From positions 1 to 24,978 of the forward strand of contig JBAVQS010000344.1 in the NCBI GenBank assembly GCA_049694275.1: a stretch of 24,978 bases of DNA, read 5' to 3'. Positions 7,725-15,864 of the stretch are shown piece by piece. The notes under the pieces are model-generated. The model ran no database searches, had not been told where the DNA came from, and saw nothing but the letters and a program-made list of their open reading frames with translations. The stretch's first letter is position 1. Every line of letters starts with the position of its first letter. The stretch is from JBAVQS01 sp049694275 (GTDB lineage: Bacteria > Chloroflexota > Anaerolineae > UBA4142 > SHND01). Both the position numbers and the translations under genes were made by a program.

Positions 7725-8020
7725 GTCGGTGAGATCATTAGGTCATTACGCGTATCACTTGAACCAGAGTCGGCTGCTCCCGATCTTTTTGTCGCGCTGA
7801 TCTGACGCCTGCTTCAGCGTCCGTATAACCAGCGCTTTTGCCGCATAAAGTATTCATCGGAAGAACCTACAACTGACTCACCGGCTCCAAATAGGCTGGA
7901 ATTTAGCGCCTGGCGCTCGAATCTCCGGTTCAACCAACTTGGTACACCGCTGAAACGGGATTTTGACTGGGCGGTGAAAGGATTAGAGGCATGCAATGGG
8001 GTCGGTTATTTTCTTTTGTC
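7725..8020. other. Intergenic region upstream of the universal stress protein gene
   Basis: About 300 bases separate the lysE promoter from the usp ribosome site. Open frames on both strands lack plausible starts. TTTTGACT occurs at 7963-7970 and could serve as a -35 or operator element for usp, but no matching -10 is convincing. Nothing else is recognised. Confidence 0.4.
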
Positions 8021-8031
8021 GGAGATGCTAT

Positions 8032-8484
8032 ATGTATACGAAAATCCTGGTGCCACTGGATGGGTCAGAACTGGCGGAGAAGGTGCTGCCCCATGTAGAA
8101 GAAGTTGCGCATTGCACCGATGCGGAGATCGTGTTGCTCCGTGTGCCAGTGTACGCTTATGAGGCGGCGGTCGGGGCGGATGGTCCTTTTCTCCCCTCGT
8201 TTCCCCTACCGGATGTGCGTGGAGAGGCGTTGAAAGAGGCCGTCGATTACCTGCACAAGGTGAAAGGCGAACTGGCGCTGCGCGGCCTGCGGGTTTCAGC
8301 GATGGTGAAAGAAGGAAATGTCGCGGAGGTGATTATTGCCTTCGCGCGTGAGGCGGGCGTAGATTTGATCGCGATGTCGACGCATGCGCGCACGGGCTTG
8401 AACCGGGTGGTCTTTGGCAGCGTCGCCGAGCAGGTGCTGCACGAGGCACAGAAACCGGTGTTATTGATTCGACCTGAGCTCTAA
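8032..8484 (+). CDS. Universal stress protein (UspA family)
   Basis: This 150-residue single-domain Usp protein has the N-terminal KILVPLDGSELAEKVLPH strand and the C-terminal segment STHARTGLNRVVFGSVAEQVL, ending in a KPVLLIRP strand. In ATP-binding members the motif is G-2x-G-9x-G-S/T. Here the first two glycines are Ser and Ala, so nucleotide binding may be weakened. A longer start at 7996 is possible, but the ATG at 8032 has GGAG at 8021-8024 with a 7-base spacer and places the fold start at the N-terminus. The next gene encodes bacterioferritin, after a 132-base gap that contains its own promoter-like elements. Confidence 0.92.
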   Translation: MYTKILVPLDGSELAEKVLPHVEEVAHCTDAEIVLLRVPVYAYEAAVGADGPFLPSFPLPDVRGEALKEAVDYLHKVKGELALRGLRVSAMVKEGNVAEVIIAFAREAGVDLIAMSTHARTGLNRVVFGSVAEQVLHEAQKPVLLIRPEL

Positions 8485-8557
8485 CGGGAGAGAAGAACGC
8501 CTGCCCCACGGCCTCACCGGCAGACCCGTCCATCGATATCGCCACTTTGGACTAGAA

Positions 8558-8590
8558 TTTGACCTGGTTTTGACTTGGGTCCCTTATGAT
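8558..8590 (+). promoter_or_regulatory. Tandem TTTGAC repeats and -10 element upstream of bfr
   Basis: TTTGACC at 8558-8564 and TTTGACT at 8569-8575 lie 11 bases apart, one helical turn. They are followed by TATGAT at 8585-8590. Neither repeat has ideal -35 spacing to the -10 (20 and 9 bases), so they may be an operator rather than the -35. A very similar pair occurs at 24779-24797. Confidence 0.4.
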
Positions 8591-8616
8591 AGCCAAAAGA
8601 GCAAAGGAGAAAAATC

Positions 8617-9096
8617 ATGAAAGGCAACGAAAAACTGATGACGACGTTGAACCAACTCCTCGCGGAAGAGCTGACCGCCATCAGCCAATACATGGTCCAC
8701 TCGGAGATGTGCGCCAGTTGGGGTTACGAGAAACTTCACAAGGCGATCGAGAAGCAAGCCATGGACGAGATGCACCACGCCGAATGGTTGATCGGACGCA
8801 TCATCTTCCTCGAAGGCATACCGATCGTCTCTAAACTCAACCCGCTCAAGATTGGCAACACCATTCCAGAGATGATCGCCAACGACCAGGAGGGCGAGCT
8901 GGGCGCGGTGCAGGCCTACAACGAGGCGGTGACTCTGGCCGGCGCGGTGGGCGATCAAAGCAGCGCCGACCTGCTGACCCAGATTCTCAAGATGGAAGAG
9001 GGGCACGAGGATTGGGCCGAAAGGCAGCGCGCCCAGATCGACCAGATGGGATTGGGAAATTACCTCACCAACCAGACCGCCGGCGCGGCGGGGTAA
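8617..9096 (+). CDS. bfr: Bacterioferritin
   Basis: Bacterioferritin forms a 24-subunit shell that oxidises ferrous iron and stores it as ferric mineral, with a haem between subunit pairs. The 159-residue protein keeps every E. coli ferroxidase ligand at the same number: Glu18, Glu51, His54, Glu94, Glu127 and His130. It also keeps Tyr25 and the haem ligand Met52 (DEMHHAE). The segment RIIFLEGIP is typical. The start has AAGGAG directly upstream. The downstream cupin gene follows after 81 bases, and the two are probably transcribed together. Confidence 0.96.
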   Translation: MKGNEKLMTTLNQLLAEELTAISQYMVHSEMCASWGYEKLHKAIEKQAMDEMHHAEWLIGRIIFLEGIPIVSKLNPLKIGNTIPEMIANDQEGELGAVQAYNEAVTLAGAVGDQSSADLLTQILKMEEGHEDWAERQRAQIDQMGLGNYLTNQTAGAAG

Positions 9097-9177
9097 CGCG
9101 CGCATCCACAAGCACTCGCTCGCCGTTCCCGTCTCGCCGTCCGTCGCGCATCATCATCAATCAAGGAGGCAAGGAAA

Positions 9178-9558
9178 ATGACCGGCTATGTTGGGCCTAT
9201 CGAAAAGGTCACTGAAAAGAACAAGTCCTTTCGGCGCGTGTTGTTCACCGGCAAGCACTTGCAGCTCGTGGTAATGTGTTTGCTGCCAAAGGAAGAAATC
9301 GGCAACGAGGTGCATCAAGACGTTGACCAGTTCTTTCGGGTTGAGGAGGGCCGCGCCAAGTTTGTCCTGAACGGTACCGAGGAGCATGTGGTCGGTGCAG
9401 GGAGCGCGGTGGTTGTGCCAGCGGGCGTCTTCCACAACGTAATCAATCCTTCTCCGACCAAGCTGCTCAAGCTGTATACGGTCTATACGCCGCCGGAGCA
9501 TCCGGATGGAACCGTGCACAAGACGAAAGCTGAAGCCGAAGCAGCGGAACACCATTGA
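9178..9558 (+). CDS. Small cupin-domain protein
   Basis: This 126-residue protein is a single cupin beta-barrel. Motif 1 spans GNEVHQDVDQFFRVEEG (residues 42-58), with His46 and acidic residues as metal ligands. Motif 2 spans PAGVFHNVIN (81-90), with His86. The spacing suits a mononuclear metal site. Proteins of this type are common in bacteria next to stress genes and have no agreed function. The ATG at 9178 has a strong AAGGAGG site. It probably forms the end of the bfr transcript. Confidence 0.85.
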   Translation: MTGYVGPIEKVTEKNKSFRRVLFTGKHLQLVVMCLLPKEEIGNEVHQDVDQFFRVEEGRAKFVLNGTEEHVVGAGSAVVVPAGVFHNVINPSPTKLLKLYTVYTPPEHPDGTVHKTKAEAEAAEHH

Positions 9559-9559
9559 C

Positions 9560-9588
9560 TTGCAGGTATGGTCGAAAAGCGTTAGAAT
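9560..9588 (+). promoter_or_regulatory. Possible promoter for the secreted-protein gene
   Basis: TTGCAG at 9560-9565 and TAGAAT at 9583-9588 are 17 bases apart. If used, it gives a leader of about 235 bases that includes the terminator-like hairpin at 9754-9800. Confidence 0.35.
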
Positions 9589-9753
9589 AGAATTGGCCCC
9601 TAAACTGAAATAGCATCACGATTGAGGTCTCAGGTTCCAGTCGAGATATACGCCGGCATTTCACTCGATTCCAGTTGATTCGCCGACGAGACAAACCAAT
9701 GACATGAGGACCTTGCGCCTGGTAAGACCTGCCAGTCCGTGCATGAGGAAAAG

Positions 9754-9800
9754 CACCTGCCGTTCGACGCGGCCACGCGTCAACGGCAGGTGTTTGTTTT
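9754..9800 (+). terminator. Intrinsic terminator or attenuator
   Basis: CACCTGCCGTT and GACGCG (9754-9764, 9766-9771) pair with 9776-9792 around a GCCA loop; one C is bulged. TTTGTTTT follows at 9793-9800. It may end the bfr-cupin transcript, or attenuate the gene that starts 29 bases downstream. Confidence 0.75.
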
Positions 9801-9829
9801 GATGAACGGCTATTCTAAGGAGACGCTTT

Positions 9830-11179
9830 ATGAAACTCGAAGGCTTTCGCAATGTGTGGCGCGTGCTCTTGCTCGCATGCGCTTGTTGGATGCTCGCCAG
9901 CGCGCCGCTCGCGCAGGCGCAGAGCGGCGTTGACTGGAGTCAGCCGTTCACGCCCCAGTACCTCCTGCACGCCACCGGACACGGGACGATGGACGGTCCG
10001 CGCCAGGATGATTGGTGGTTTCTCTTTACTCAGGGCGCCACGAACGGTGGGGTGACCCTTCCCGATGGGAGCGGGGGCACCTTCGGTTACAGCGTGGATG
10101 TTTCCGAGGGACCTTTTACCACGGCCCAGGCAGTCTGCGCCGCCGCGCAGGCCCACGGCCAGGGAGATAAAACCTTTACGCCGTGGAACTGGAATAACAG
10201 TTTCAATTGCAGTGACATCCTCGCCACGAACGGCAATGGGACGACCAACGGTACGGACCAGGGCAACGGCACGAACCAGGGCAATGGGACCAACAATCCG
10301 GGCGATGCCAACCCGCCGCAATTGACGGCGCGCCTCGACTGTGGGGACACGCTCGACCTGCCGACGGGTAACCCGGCGCAGCCCGAGTCCTGCGGCATCA
10401 TTGTCAGCGGGTACCGGACCAATACCAGCGACGATGTCGTCTACACCTTTCCCACGCTCATTCCATCACAGGGAGTGGGGGAGATGCTACCGGGTCCTAT
10501 CGATGTATCCCCCGGCAATTGGAGCGAGAATCCATCCAACTTTTTGGACAGCGGCTCGGAACACCAGACCCTCCCGTGGCACTTTGCGCGCTGCCCACAG
10601 CCCGGCGTGTGTACGACTCCCACTGCGCCGGGGACCTATACGGTTCCAATCGTCGTGAGCCAGGCAGGCGCCGGCGCGGTGACGCTCAACCTCATCCTCA
10701 CCGTGGCCCCGAGTACAACGGCTGGCGCTACCGCGTTTACATTCGTGGATTGGCCGGGTGATTTTGTGGGGAAATATGATTTCCGACCGGACGGCGTTCT
10801 GGACGCGCGCTTTCACCTGATTGTTGCAGGTGGGGGCCGGCAAATCACCTACTTGCGACTGGACCTCGTCGACGAAAATAACTATCCAATCAACTCTGGC
10901 CCGGTGTGGGACACTCAACCCAATCCCAATAATCCGGGCGCCTGGCTCCTGGGCGTGTATCGCGCGGATAACGGCCAGCAGCTCAATTCCGAGAGCTATA
11001 CGCTCTATCCTATGCAGGTGGCCGTCCCGGCCGATCTCCAACTACTCGCCACCGATTCCGATTCGACGCCCGGTTACTTTCAAGCAGGACAGCGCTTTAT
11101 GGTCACGATGCAATTTGACAACGACGCCGCGAGCCAGATGCAGGCCGTCGCCGTGATCGGCGCTGCCCCCGTGCGCTAA
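9830..11179 (+). CDS. Secreted protein of unknown function with Asn-Gly-Thr linker
   Basis: This 449-residue protein begins with a clear Sec signal peptide: a positively charged start, the hydrophobic core VLLLACACWMLASAPL, and probable cleavage after AQAQ near residue 31. Residues 33-130 form a first region with two cysteines. Residues 133-160 are a low-complexity linker of NGT/NQG repeats. The rest contains cysteines 170 and 188 and beta-rich, immunoglobulin-like segments. I recognise no enzyme motif. The ATG has AAGGAG upstream. It precedes the eCIS-core gene by 135 bases on the same strand, but a functional link is unproven. Confidence 0.75.
   Translation: MKLEGFRNVWRVLLLACACWMLASAPLAQAQSGVDWSQPFTPQYLLHATGHGTMDGPRQDDWWFLFTQGATNGGVTLPDGSGGTFGYSVDVSEGPFTTAQAVCAAAQAHGQGDKTFTPWNWNNSFNCSDILATNGNGTTNGTDQGNGTNQGNGTNNPGDANPPQLTARLDCGDTLDLPTGNPAQPESCGIIVSGYRTNTSDDVVYTFPTLIPSQGVGEMLPGPIDVSPGNWSENPSNFLDSGSEHQTLPWHFARCPQPGVCTTPTAPGTYTVPIVVSQAGAGAVTLNLILTVAPSTTAGATAFTFVDWPGDFVGKYDFRPDGVLDARFHLIVAGGGRQITYLRLDLVDENNYPINSGPVWDTQPNPNNPGAWLLGVYRADNGQQLNSESYTLYPMQVAVPADLQLLATDSDSTPGYFQAGQRFMVTMQFDNDAASQMQAVAVIGAAPVR
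10227..10302 (+). repeat. Degenerate in-frame NGT/NQG coding repeat
   Basis: Imperfect units of the type ACGAACGGCAATGGGACG and ACCAGGGCAACGGCACG recur, encoding the Asn/Gly/Thr linker of the secreted protein. The units are diverged, so length variation by slippage is possible but not evident. Confidence 0.5.
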
Positions 11180-11314
11180 CTTGCGGGCGCCGCGGCGCTG
11201 CTCATCTCGGCAACCGTTTTTCGCTCACAGGGCGGCAGTAGCACTTTCTATACGATCTCCTCACCCTAATGGAATTTGTTCCAGACCAGTTCGACAGAAC
11301 CAGGAGGACGAGCC

Positions 11315-14017
11315 ATGGGTGACCCCAATCCAGCCCTCGCTTTAGAACGCCAAAAGCATCACAAGTCACACGACACGGCCAGGCCGGTTGTCGCGGACGA
11401 GGCGCTCGCGCAATGCGCCGCGCCATTTTTCTCCTTGCGTGCATCGGATGCCCCGCGCGTGTACAGTCCCGCGAACCTGCTCGCGCTGCAGCACATCGCG
11501 GGTAACCGCGCGGTCACGCGCCTGATCCAGCGCAAGCTGATGGTCGGCGCCGCAAACGACGCGTACGAACAGGAAGCGGACCGCGTGGCGGAGCAGGTCG
11601 TCAAGGATAACGGCAGAAGGATCGCGGCGACAGGCCGCGCCCCGGTCGTTGCGCGTGAGGCGGAAGAGGAAGAGGAGGTTCAGACCCAGCCGCTTGTCCA
11701 GGCCTTGAGCGAGGAACAAGCGGCGCAGCCCAGGCGCGTGTCAAAGGCCGATCGCTTTGAAGCGGGCGGCGAATTTGAAAGCCAACTGCGCGCGACGCAG
11801 GGCGGCGGAACCCCCCTGCCGGAGGGCGTGCGCGGGCGAATGGAAACGGGCCTGCGCGCGGATTTCAGCAGGGTGCGGGTGCACACCGGTCCGAGCGCGG
11901 CCCGGTTGAACCGCGCGGTGAGCGCGCAGGCTTTTACGCACGGGCAGGATATTTACCTCGGCGCGGGCGCAAGTCCTCTCGAATCGGGCGCGGGCCAAAG
12001 GCTGATTGCGCACGAACTGACGCACGTGTTGCAGCAGACGGGCGGACCGGTACAGCGTCGCGTCGGGCGGACCCCGCTCCCGGTCGTGCAGCGCGTGGGT
12101 AAAAAGCAAGAGACTGAACCCGAGCCGGCGCCGGTGCGCGGCACGCTGACCACTTTCGAAGCCGCAATGCAGTACTTTGCGCAATTGAAAAAATCGCGGC
12201 TCAAGCGCGGGGGCGCGTCGAAAAGCGAACGAAAAAGACTGGCGGTCCAATACTATAACGGGGAAGTGGCCAAGGCCACAGATCCTACGGTGACTGATCG
12301 CGACATCCGCATGGCTTACAAGACCACCTTTAAGGAAGAACTGCCCGCGCCGGAGAAAAAGAAATTGGAAGAGGCGCACGAGACCTGGGGCGGCCTCGCG
12401 GGCGTTCAACCGGATTACGCGGACACTGGCCTGTCGAATCAAGCGCCAGACAAGTATCAGCTCACGCTGGCGGTGGCCCAGGAAGACGCCGATTGGCTCA
12501 AGAACATCAAGGATCTGCGCAAGGTCGCGTACAAATCTCCGCGCACCGCCTACAAGGTTTCCAAGACCGGTGAGATGGGCGAACTGTCCAAAAAGGTGTT
12601 GGAGAAACGCGGTGAACTGGAGGGCAAGAACGAGACGGAGCAGAATGAGGCGATCCAAACCTTTACGGATGGAATTCATAATGTCGGTCACACCTGGGTG
12701 CGGTTTTCCACTTTTGCGGGGAACACGCTGCAGGCATTGTACAGTTTCGGCTTTTGGCCGCTGAAAAGGTATGAAGCGACCCAACAAGAGCTCCGGGGCG
12801 GTTATGGCGGGCCTTTGGAGAGCGGTCCGGGCCACGTGCGTCATCCCGACGTGGAGCACGAAGAGGACTCGCACAAGCAATATATTGATTTTGTGTTGAC
12901 CCCGCTGGCCTATCAACAGGCGTTCGACAAAGCGCAAGAGCGATATAAAAGCCCGCCGGCCTATACGCTGGCCGGATATAATTGCACGACCTTTGCCCGT
13001 GAAATCGTTCAAACCGCCGGCAAGAGTTTTCCGGGCTCGGGGCTGCGGGTGCTGCACAAGCGGGCTTTTACACCGGGCCTTTTGTATGAGGCGCTCGCGA
13101 AAAAGACCGAAGCCTACAAGGGGGATAAGGACCCGCTCAAGGATGTCGTCGGCCAGGTGACGACCCAAACGCAGGCCCGGATGGAGCAGGATCTGATTCG
13201 CATGGCGGTGGTCGCTCAAACTCGAATGGATGAGCAGGAGGCGCGTGCTTTACAAGTCAAGGACCTGCTCGTCCTGTATGCGTTGAAAGCTTTCAAGGGC
13301 AAGGGGCGAGTCGAAATCGATCGGGTCACAGGGGATTTTGTCACGGAATTAACTCTCGTCGAGGACAAAACCGCGCCAATCAAGCCGAGTTTCATGGACG
13401 AGTTGAGCGACAAGGGCCGCGCGGCGGTGGCCAAACTCCTGGGCATCGAGATCAACGCGCTGGACGATTGGCTCTATGCGTTCAAGGTGCACAAAGGGCT
13501 GGTGCGCTTTGCCGGCGAGGACCCGTCCCGTTACCTTAAAGGAATCAAACGAATGCGCTTGCCGCAGGCCCTGGCGGTCAAGGCCGCCCGGTCGCCGGAG
13601 GGGCAAGCGAACGTCGACCTGGCGCTGGCCAAAGATACCGACGTCAAAGTGATCGTGACCGACGAGTGGACCGTTAATTATGGTCGCTGCCGGCTCGAGG
13701 TGTGGGGGCAGTCCAACGCGATCTATTATCTGCCGCTCAAAGCGGTCCTGGGCGAGCCCCAGAAAACCATGACGACCAACGAGGCCCAAGATATTTTGAT
13801 AAAGCGGGGAATGGACCGGCTCGCCAAGGCGGTGTCGCGCCCGACACGTCCTTTGAGCTTGCAAGATTTGCGTCTTTTTGCGCAAATGAGTTTGATACCC
13901 CCGCCAAACATATTGTTCCCGCAATTGAAAAAACTCGACCAGGAGGGGCAGGAAGCCCTGGCGTGTCTTTTACTGATCACGGTGAAAGAGCTCCAGGAAC
14001 AGCTCAAGAACGTCTAG
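11315..14017 (+). CDS. eCIS-core (DUF4157) protein with papain-like domain; candidate toxin or effector
   Basis: This 900-residue protein starts with a disordered region carrying the motif AGNRAVTRLIQRK (62-74), frequent in DUF4157 proteins. Residues about 165-245 are the eCIS core domain, containing FSRVRVHTGPSAARLN and the HELTH zinc-protease-like motif at 233-237. DUF4157 proteins often belong to extracellular contractile injection system cargo. Around 450-600 the sequence has GHTWVRF (His459) and later GYNCTTFA (Cys557). This His-then-Cys order is typical of permuted papain-fold (NlpC/P60- or LRAT-like) hydrolases, so it may be the toxic or processing domain. The last 300 residues are unrecognised. 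The ATG at 11315 has AGGAGG seven bases upstream. No sheath, tube or baseplate genes are in the window. Confidence 0.8.
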   Translation: MGDPNPALALERQKHHKSHDTARPVVADEALAQCAAPFFSLRASDAPRVYSPANLLALQHIAGNRAVTRLIQRKLMVGAANDAYEQEADRVAEQVVKDNGRRIAATGRAPVVAREAEEEEEVQTQPLVQALSEEQAAQPRRVSKADRFEAGGEFESQLRATQGGGTPLPEGVRGRMETGLRADFSRVRVHTGPSAARLNRAVSAQAFTHGQDIYLGAGASPLESGAGQRLIAHELTHVLQQTGGPVQRRVGRTPLPVVQRVGKKQETEPEPAPVRGTLTTFEAAMQYFAQLKKSRLKRGGASKSERKRLAVQYYNGEVAKATDPTVTDRDIRMAYKTTFKEELPAPEKKKLEEAHETWGGLAGVQPDYADTGLSNQAPDKYQLTLAVAQEDADWLKNIKDLRKVAYKSPRTAYKVSKTGEMGELSKKVLEKRGELEGKNETEQNEAIQTFTDGIHNVGHTWVRFSTFAGNTLQALYSFGFWPLKRYEATQQELRGGYGGPLESGPGHVRHPDVEHEEDSHKQYIDFVLTPLAYQQAFDKAQERYKSPPAYTLAGYNCTTFAREIVQTAGKSFPGSGLRVLHKRAFTPGLLYEALAKKTEAYKGDKDPLKDVVGQVTTQTQARMEQDLIRMAVVAQTRMDEQEARALQVKDLLVLYALKAFKGKGRVEIDRVTGDFVTELTLVEDKTAPIKPSFMDELSDKGRAAVAKLLGIEINALDDWLYAFKVHKGLVRFAGEDPSRYLKGIKRMRLPQALAVKAARSPEGQANVDLALAKDTDVKVIVTDEWTVNYGRCRLEVWGQSNAIYYLPLKAVLGEPQKTMTTNEAQDILIKRGMDRLAKAVSRPTRPLSLQDLRLFAQMSLIPPPNILFPQLKKLDQEGQEALACLLLITVKELQEQLKNV

Positions 14018-14035
14018 TATTCAGGCGCGCAAAAC

Positions 14036-14473
14036 CTATGCGAGGCGCTGAGTGGCCGGCACGCGCCGACCGGGGTCGATAAACAGGCGCCCATTTGCCG
14101 ACCGGCCCACATAGGCGCGCTCCAGCGGCCGTGTCGCCGGCCCATTGAGGACTGTCCCATCGCGGCTAAACCGACTGCCGTGACAGGGACAGGCAAAAGT
14201 GTTCCCATCGAGGCGCGGTGTGCAGCCCAGATGGGTGCAGGTGGCAAGAATGGCGTACAAGCCGCGCTCGTCGCGTCCGAGATACGCGCGGGCGCTCTCG
14301 ATCATGGTCAGCGAGCCGACGGCATAGTCGCCGGGCAGTCCGGCCTCGACCGGTCCGGGCGAGCCCGTCACGAGGTTGGGCTGCAAAAATCGTGCGACGG
14401 CGGCCAGGAGGGACCCGGCCGCGAGCACGACCCCGCCTTGAATCACGCTGGATAGAAATTGGCGTCGATTCAT
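14036..14473 (-). CDS. Rieske [2Fe-2S] protein, Tat-exported
   Basis: This 145-residue protein starts with a twin-arginine signal (NRRQFLSSV) and one hydrophobic segment, which likely remains as a membrane anchor. The cluster motifs are CTHLGC (Cys79, His81, Cys84) and CPCHG (Cys95, Cys97, His98). They supply two Cys and two His iron ligands plus the disulfide cysteines typical of high-potential Rieske proteins of bc1 and b6f complexes. The ATG lies 2 bases after the nonaheme cytochrome stop, so it is the last gene of the operon. It probably accepts electrons at the quinol site of the cytochrome b two genes upstream. It ends 18 bases from the convergent eCIS-core gene, with no obvious terminator between them. 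Confidence 0.92.
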   Translation of the reverse strand: MNRRQFLSSVIQGGVVLAAGSLLAAVARFLQPNLVTGSPGPVEAGLPGDYAVGSLTMIESARAYLGRDERGLYAILATCTHLGCTPRLDGNTFACPCHGSRFSRDGTVLNGPATRPLERAYVGRSANGRLFIDPGRRVPATQRLA

Positions 14474-14475
14474 TT

Positions 14476-15864
14476 CTATTGCGGCATGGAATGACATTGA
14501 TGGCAGTATTGCGACGATTGGTCGGTCCCCGACTGGGTGCATTTGCTCCCTGCAACCAGGGGCAGCGCATACTGCTTGCCGGTCACCTTGTCCACCTGGA
14601 CAAACTGATCGGGCGCCAGCGCCTTGATCGACCACAGCTTTTCACCGCGCGTCGTCTCGACCACCTGGTCGCCCACCTGCAGAAATGATGCGTTCCCATT
14701 GATTCGCGCCTGCCGCATCACCAGCTCGTCGGCCTGAGTAATGGTTGCGACGACCGGTTTCGTGGTGGGCGTCCCATGGCAGGTTTGACACTGGATGTAC
14801 TGTGCATCCTTTTTCGAGCCATAGATGTGCCCGGTCCCCATGACCTCCTGCGCCGTGTGACAATCCACACAGTTGAGTTCGACCTCGCATTTCGTAAACT
14901 GGGTCAGCGGCTGGTAATATTCCTTGAGCTGCTTGCCTTCGGGCGGCATCGTCTGTGGAATCGGCTGACCGACCGGCGGCAAGTCTTGCCGTGGCAAAAA
15001 GGCCATCTGCTTGAGCGAGTACGTGCCGCGATTATGGCAGTGGTCACACTGGCTGTAGGGAATCGCCGTCGTCAGCCGGTGCTGCGCGCCATGCCCTGGC
15101 TGGTCGCGCGGAATCGTCGGGTTCTGCCCCTGATACAGGCCCGCATCGGTATAGAGAACGTGACACGCCGCGCACCCCGTGCTGCGCGCGTAATAGGTCT
15201 GCGGTTTCGCCGCGGCCCAGAGATGGCAGCCGCCGGCCAGGCAGGATTGCTGAAACTGCGCCTCAATGGTCCCACTCACCGGAAAAAATGCGCCGAGCGC
15301 GGGCAGGGCATTGGCCGGCAGGCTGGCGCTCGAATCCTGAACCGCGTGGACCCCGAACAGGGCCGTGGGCGCGGATTGCGCGCCAAAGGCATAGCGCACG
15401 CTGGCAATCCCGCCGGCGTAGGTCGCCTGTAAACTTTTGAGGACGCGGTCCACATGATTTTGTTCCGGGTCCGCATAGCCGCCGTGGCAGTTGGGTTGGC
15501 CGCAGTTTTGCGCGGCCACGGAGAGGTCCGCGGGATTCTTGCCGCCGCGCAGCGTCGCGTGCGCGCGGTCCGCATCGAGCGCCAGCGGGTCGCCCCCGTG
15601 ACAGATGATGCAGCCCATCGCCTGCGCGGGATGAGACGGGCTGATGTCCTCGATCCCGATGTGGCATGTGACGCACAACTCTGGCTTGCCCGTCCCCGTC
15701 GGGGTGAGCGCCTGGATGCCGATTGCGACCGGCGTAACACCCGGCTGAGCGTTATAGCGCGCCTGCCAACCGGCCCAGGCGGGGTTCGCCTCGCGCCAGA
15801 GCGCAGCCAGGCCGGCGGCGAGCAGCGCGACCACGGCGATGAGGTGCCAGTGCGTGCGGGTCAT
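14476..15864 (-). CDS. Nonaheme c-type cytochrome
   Basis: This 462-residue protein has one N-terminal hydrophobic segment (residues 8-23), a signal or anchor. It has nine haem sites: seven CX2CH (Cys64, 85, 231, 273, 332, 359, 454) and two CX4CH (CGQPNCH at 121-127, CLAGGCH at 208-214). It ends with CHQCHSMPQ. It would be periplasmic or outward-facing and could relay electrons from the Rieske/cytochrome b pair to soluble or extracellular acceptors. Octaheme enzymes such as tetrathionate reductase or HAO are a remote alternative. The start is set by an ATGA overlap with the cytochrome b stop; the longer frame to 16041 runs antisense-like inside that gene. The exact family is not recognised. 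Confidence 0.88.
   Translation of the reverse strand: MTRTHWHLIAVVALLAAGLAALWREANPAWAGWQARYNAQPGVTPVAIGIQALTPTGTGKPELCVTCHIGIEDISPSHPAQAMGCIICHGGDPLALDADRAHATLRGGKNPADLSVAAQNCGQPNCHGGYADPEQNHVDRVLKSLQATYAGGIASVRYAFGAQSAPTALFGVHAVQDSSASLPANALPALGAFFPVSGTIEAQFQQSCLAGGCHLWAAAKPQTYYARSTGCAACHVLYTDAGLYQGQNPTIPRDQPGHGAQHRLTTAIPYSQCDHCHNRGTYSLKQMAFLPRQDLPPVGQPIPQTMPPEGKQLKEYYQPLTQFTKCEVELNCVDCHTAQEVMGTGHIYGSKKDAQYIQCQTCHGTPTTKPVVATITQADELVMRQARINGNASFLQVGDQVVETTRGEKLWSIKALAPDQFVQVDKVTGKQYALPLVAGSKCTQSGTDQSSQYCHQCHSMPQ

Noticed and set aside
7925..7950. A tRNA-like T-loop sequence (CCGGTTCAACC)
   Set aside because: No acceptor, anticodon or D arms can be formed around it.
7806..8162. An open plus-strand frame running through the usp upstream region into usp
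   Set aside because: It has no start codon until inside the usp leader, and its 3' part overlaps usp in another frame. No family is recognised.
11741..13219. A 492-codon open frame on the minus strand
   Set aside because: It is antisense to the eCIS-core gene, has no ribosome site and shows only low-complexity Arg/His/Leu sequence.
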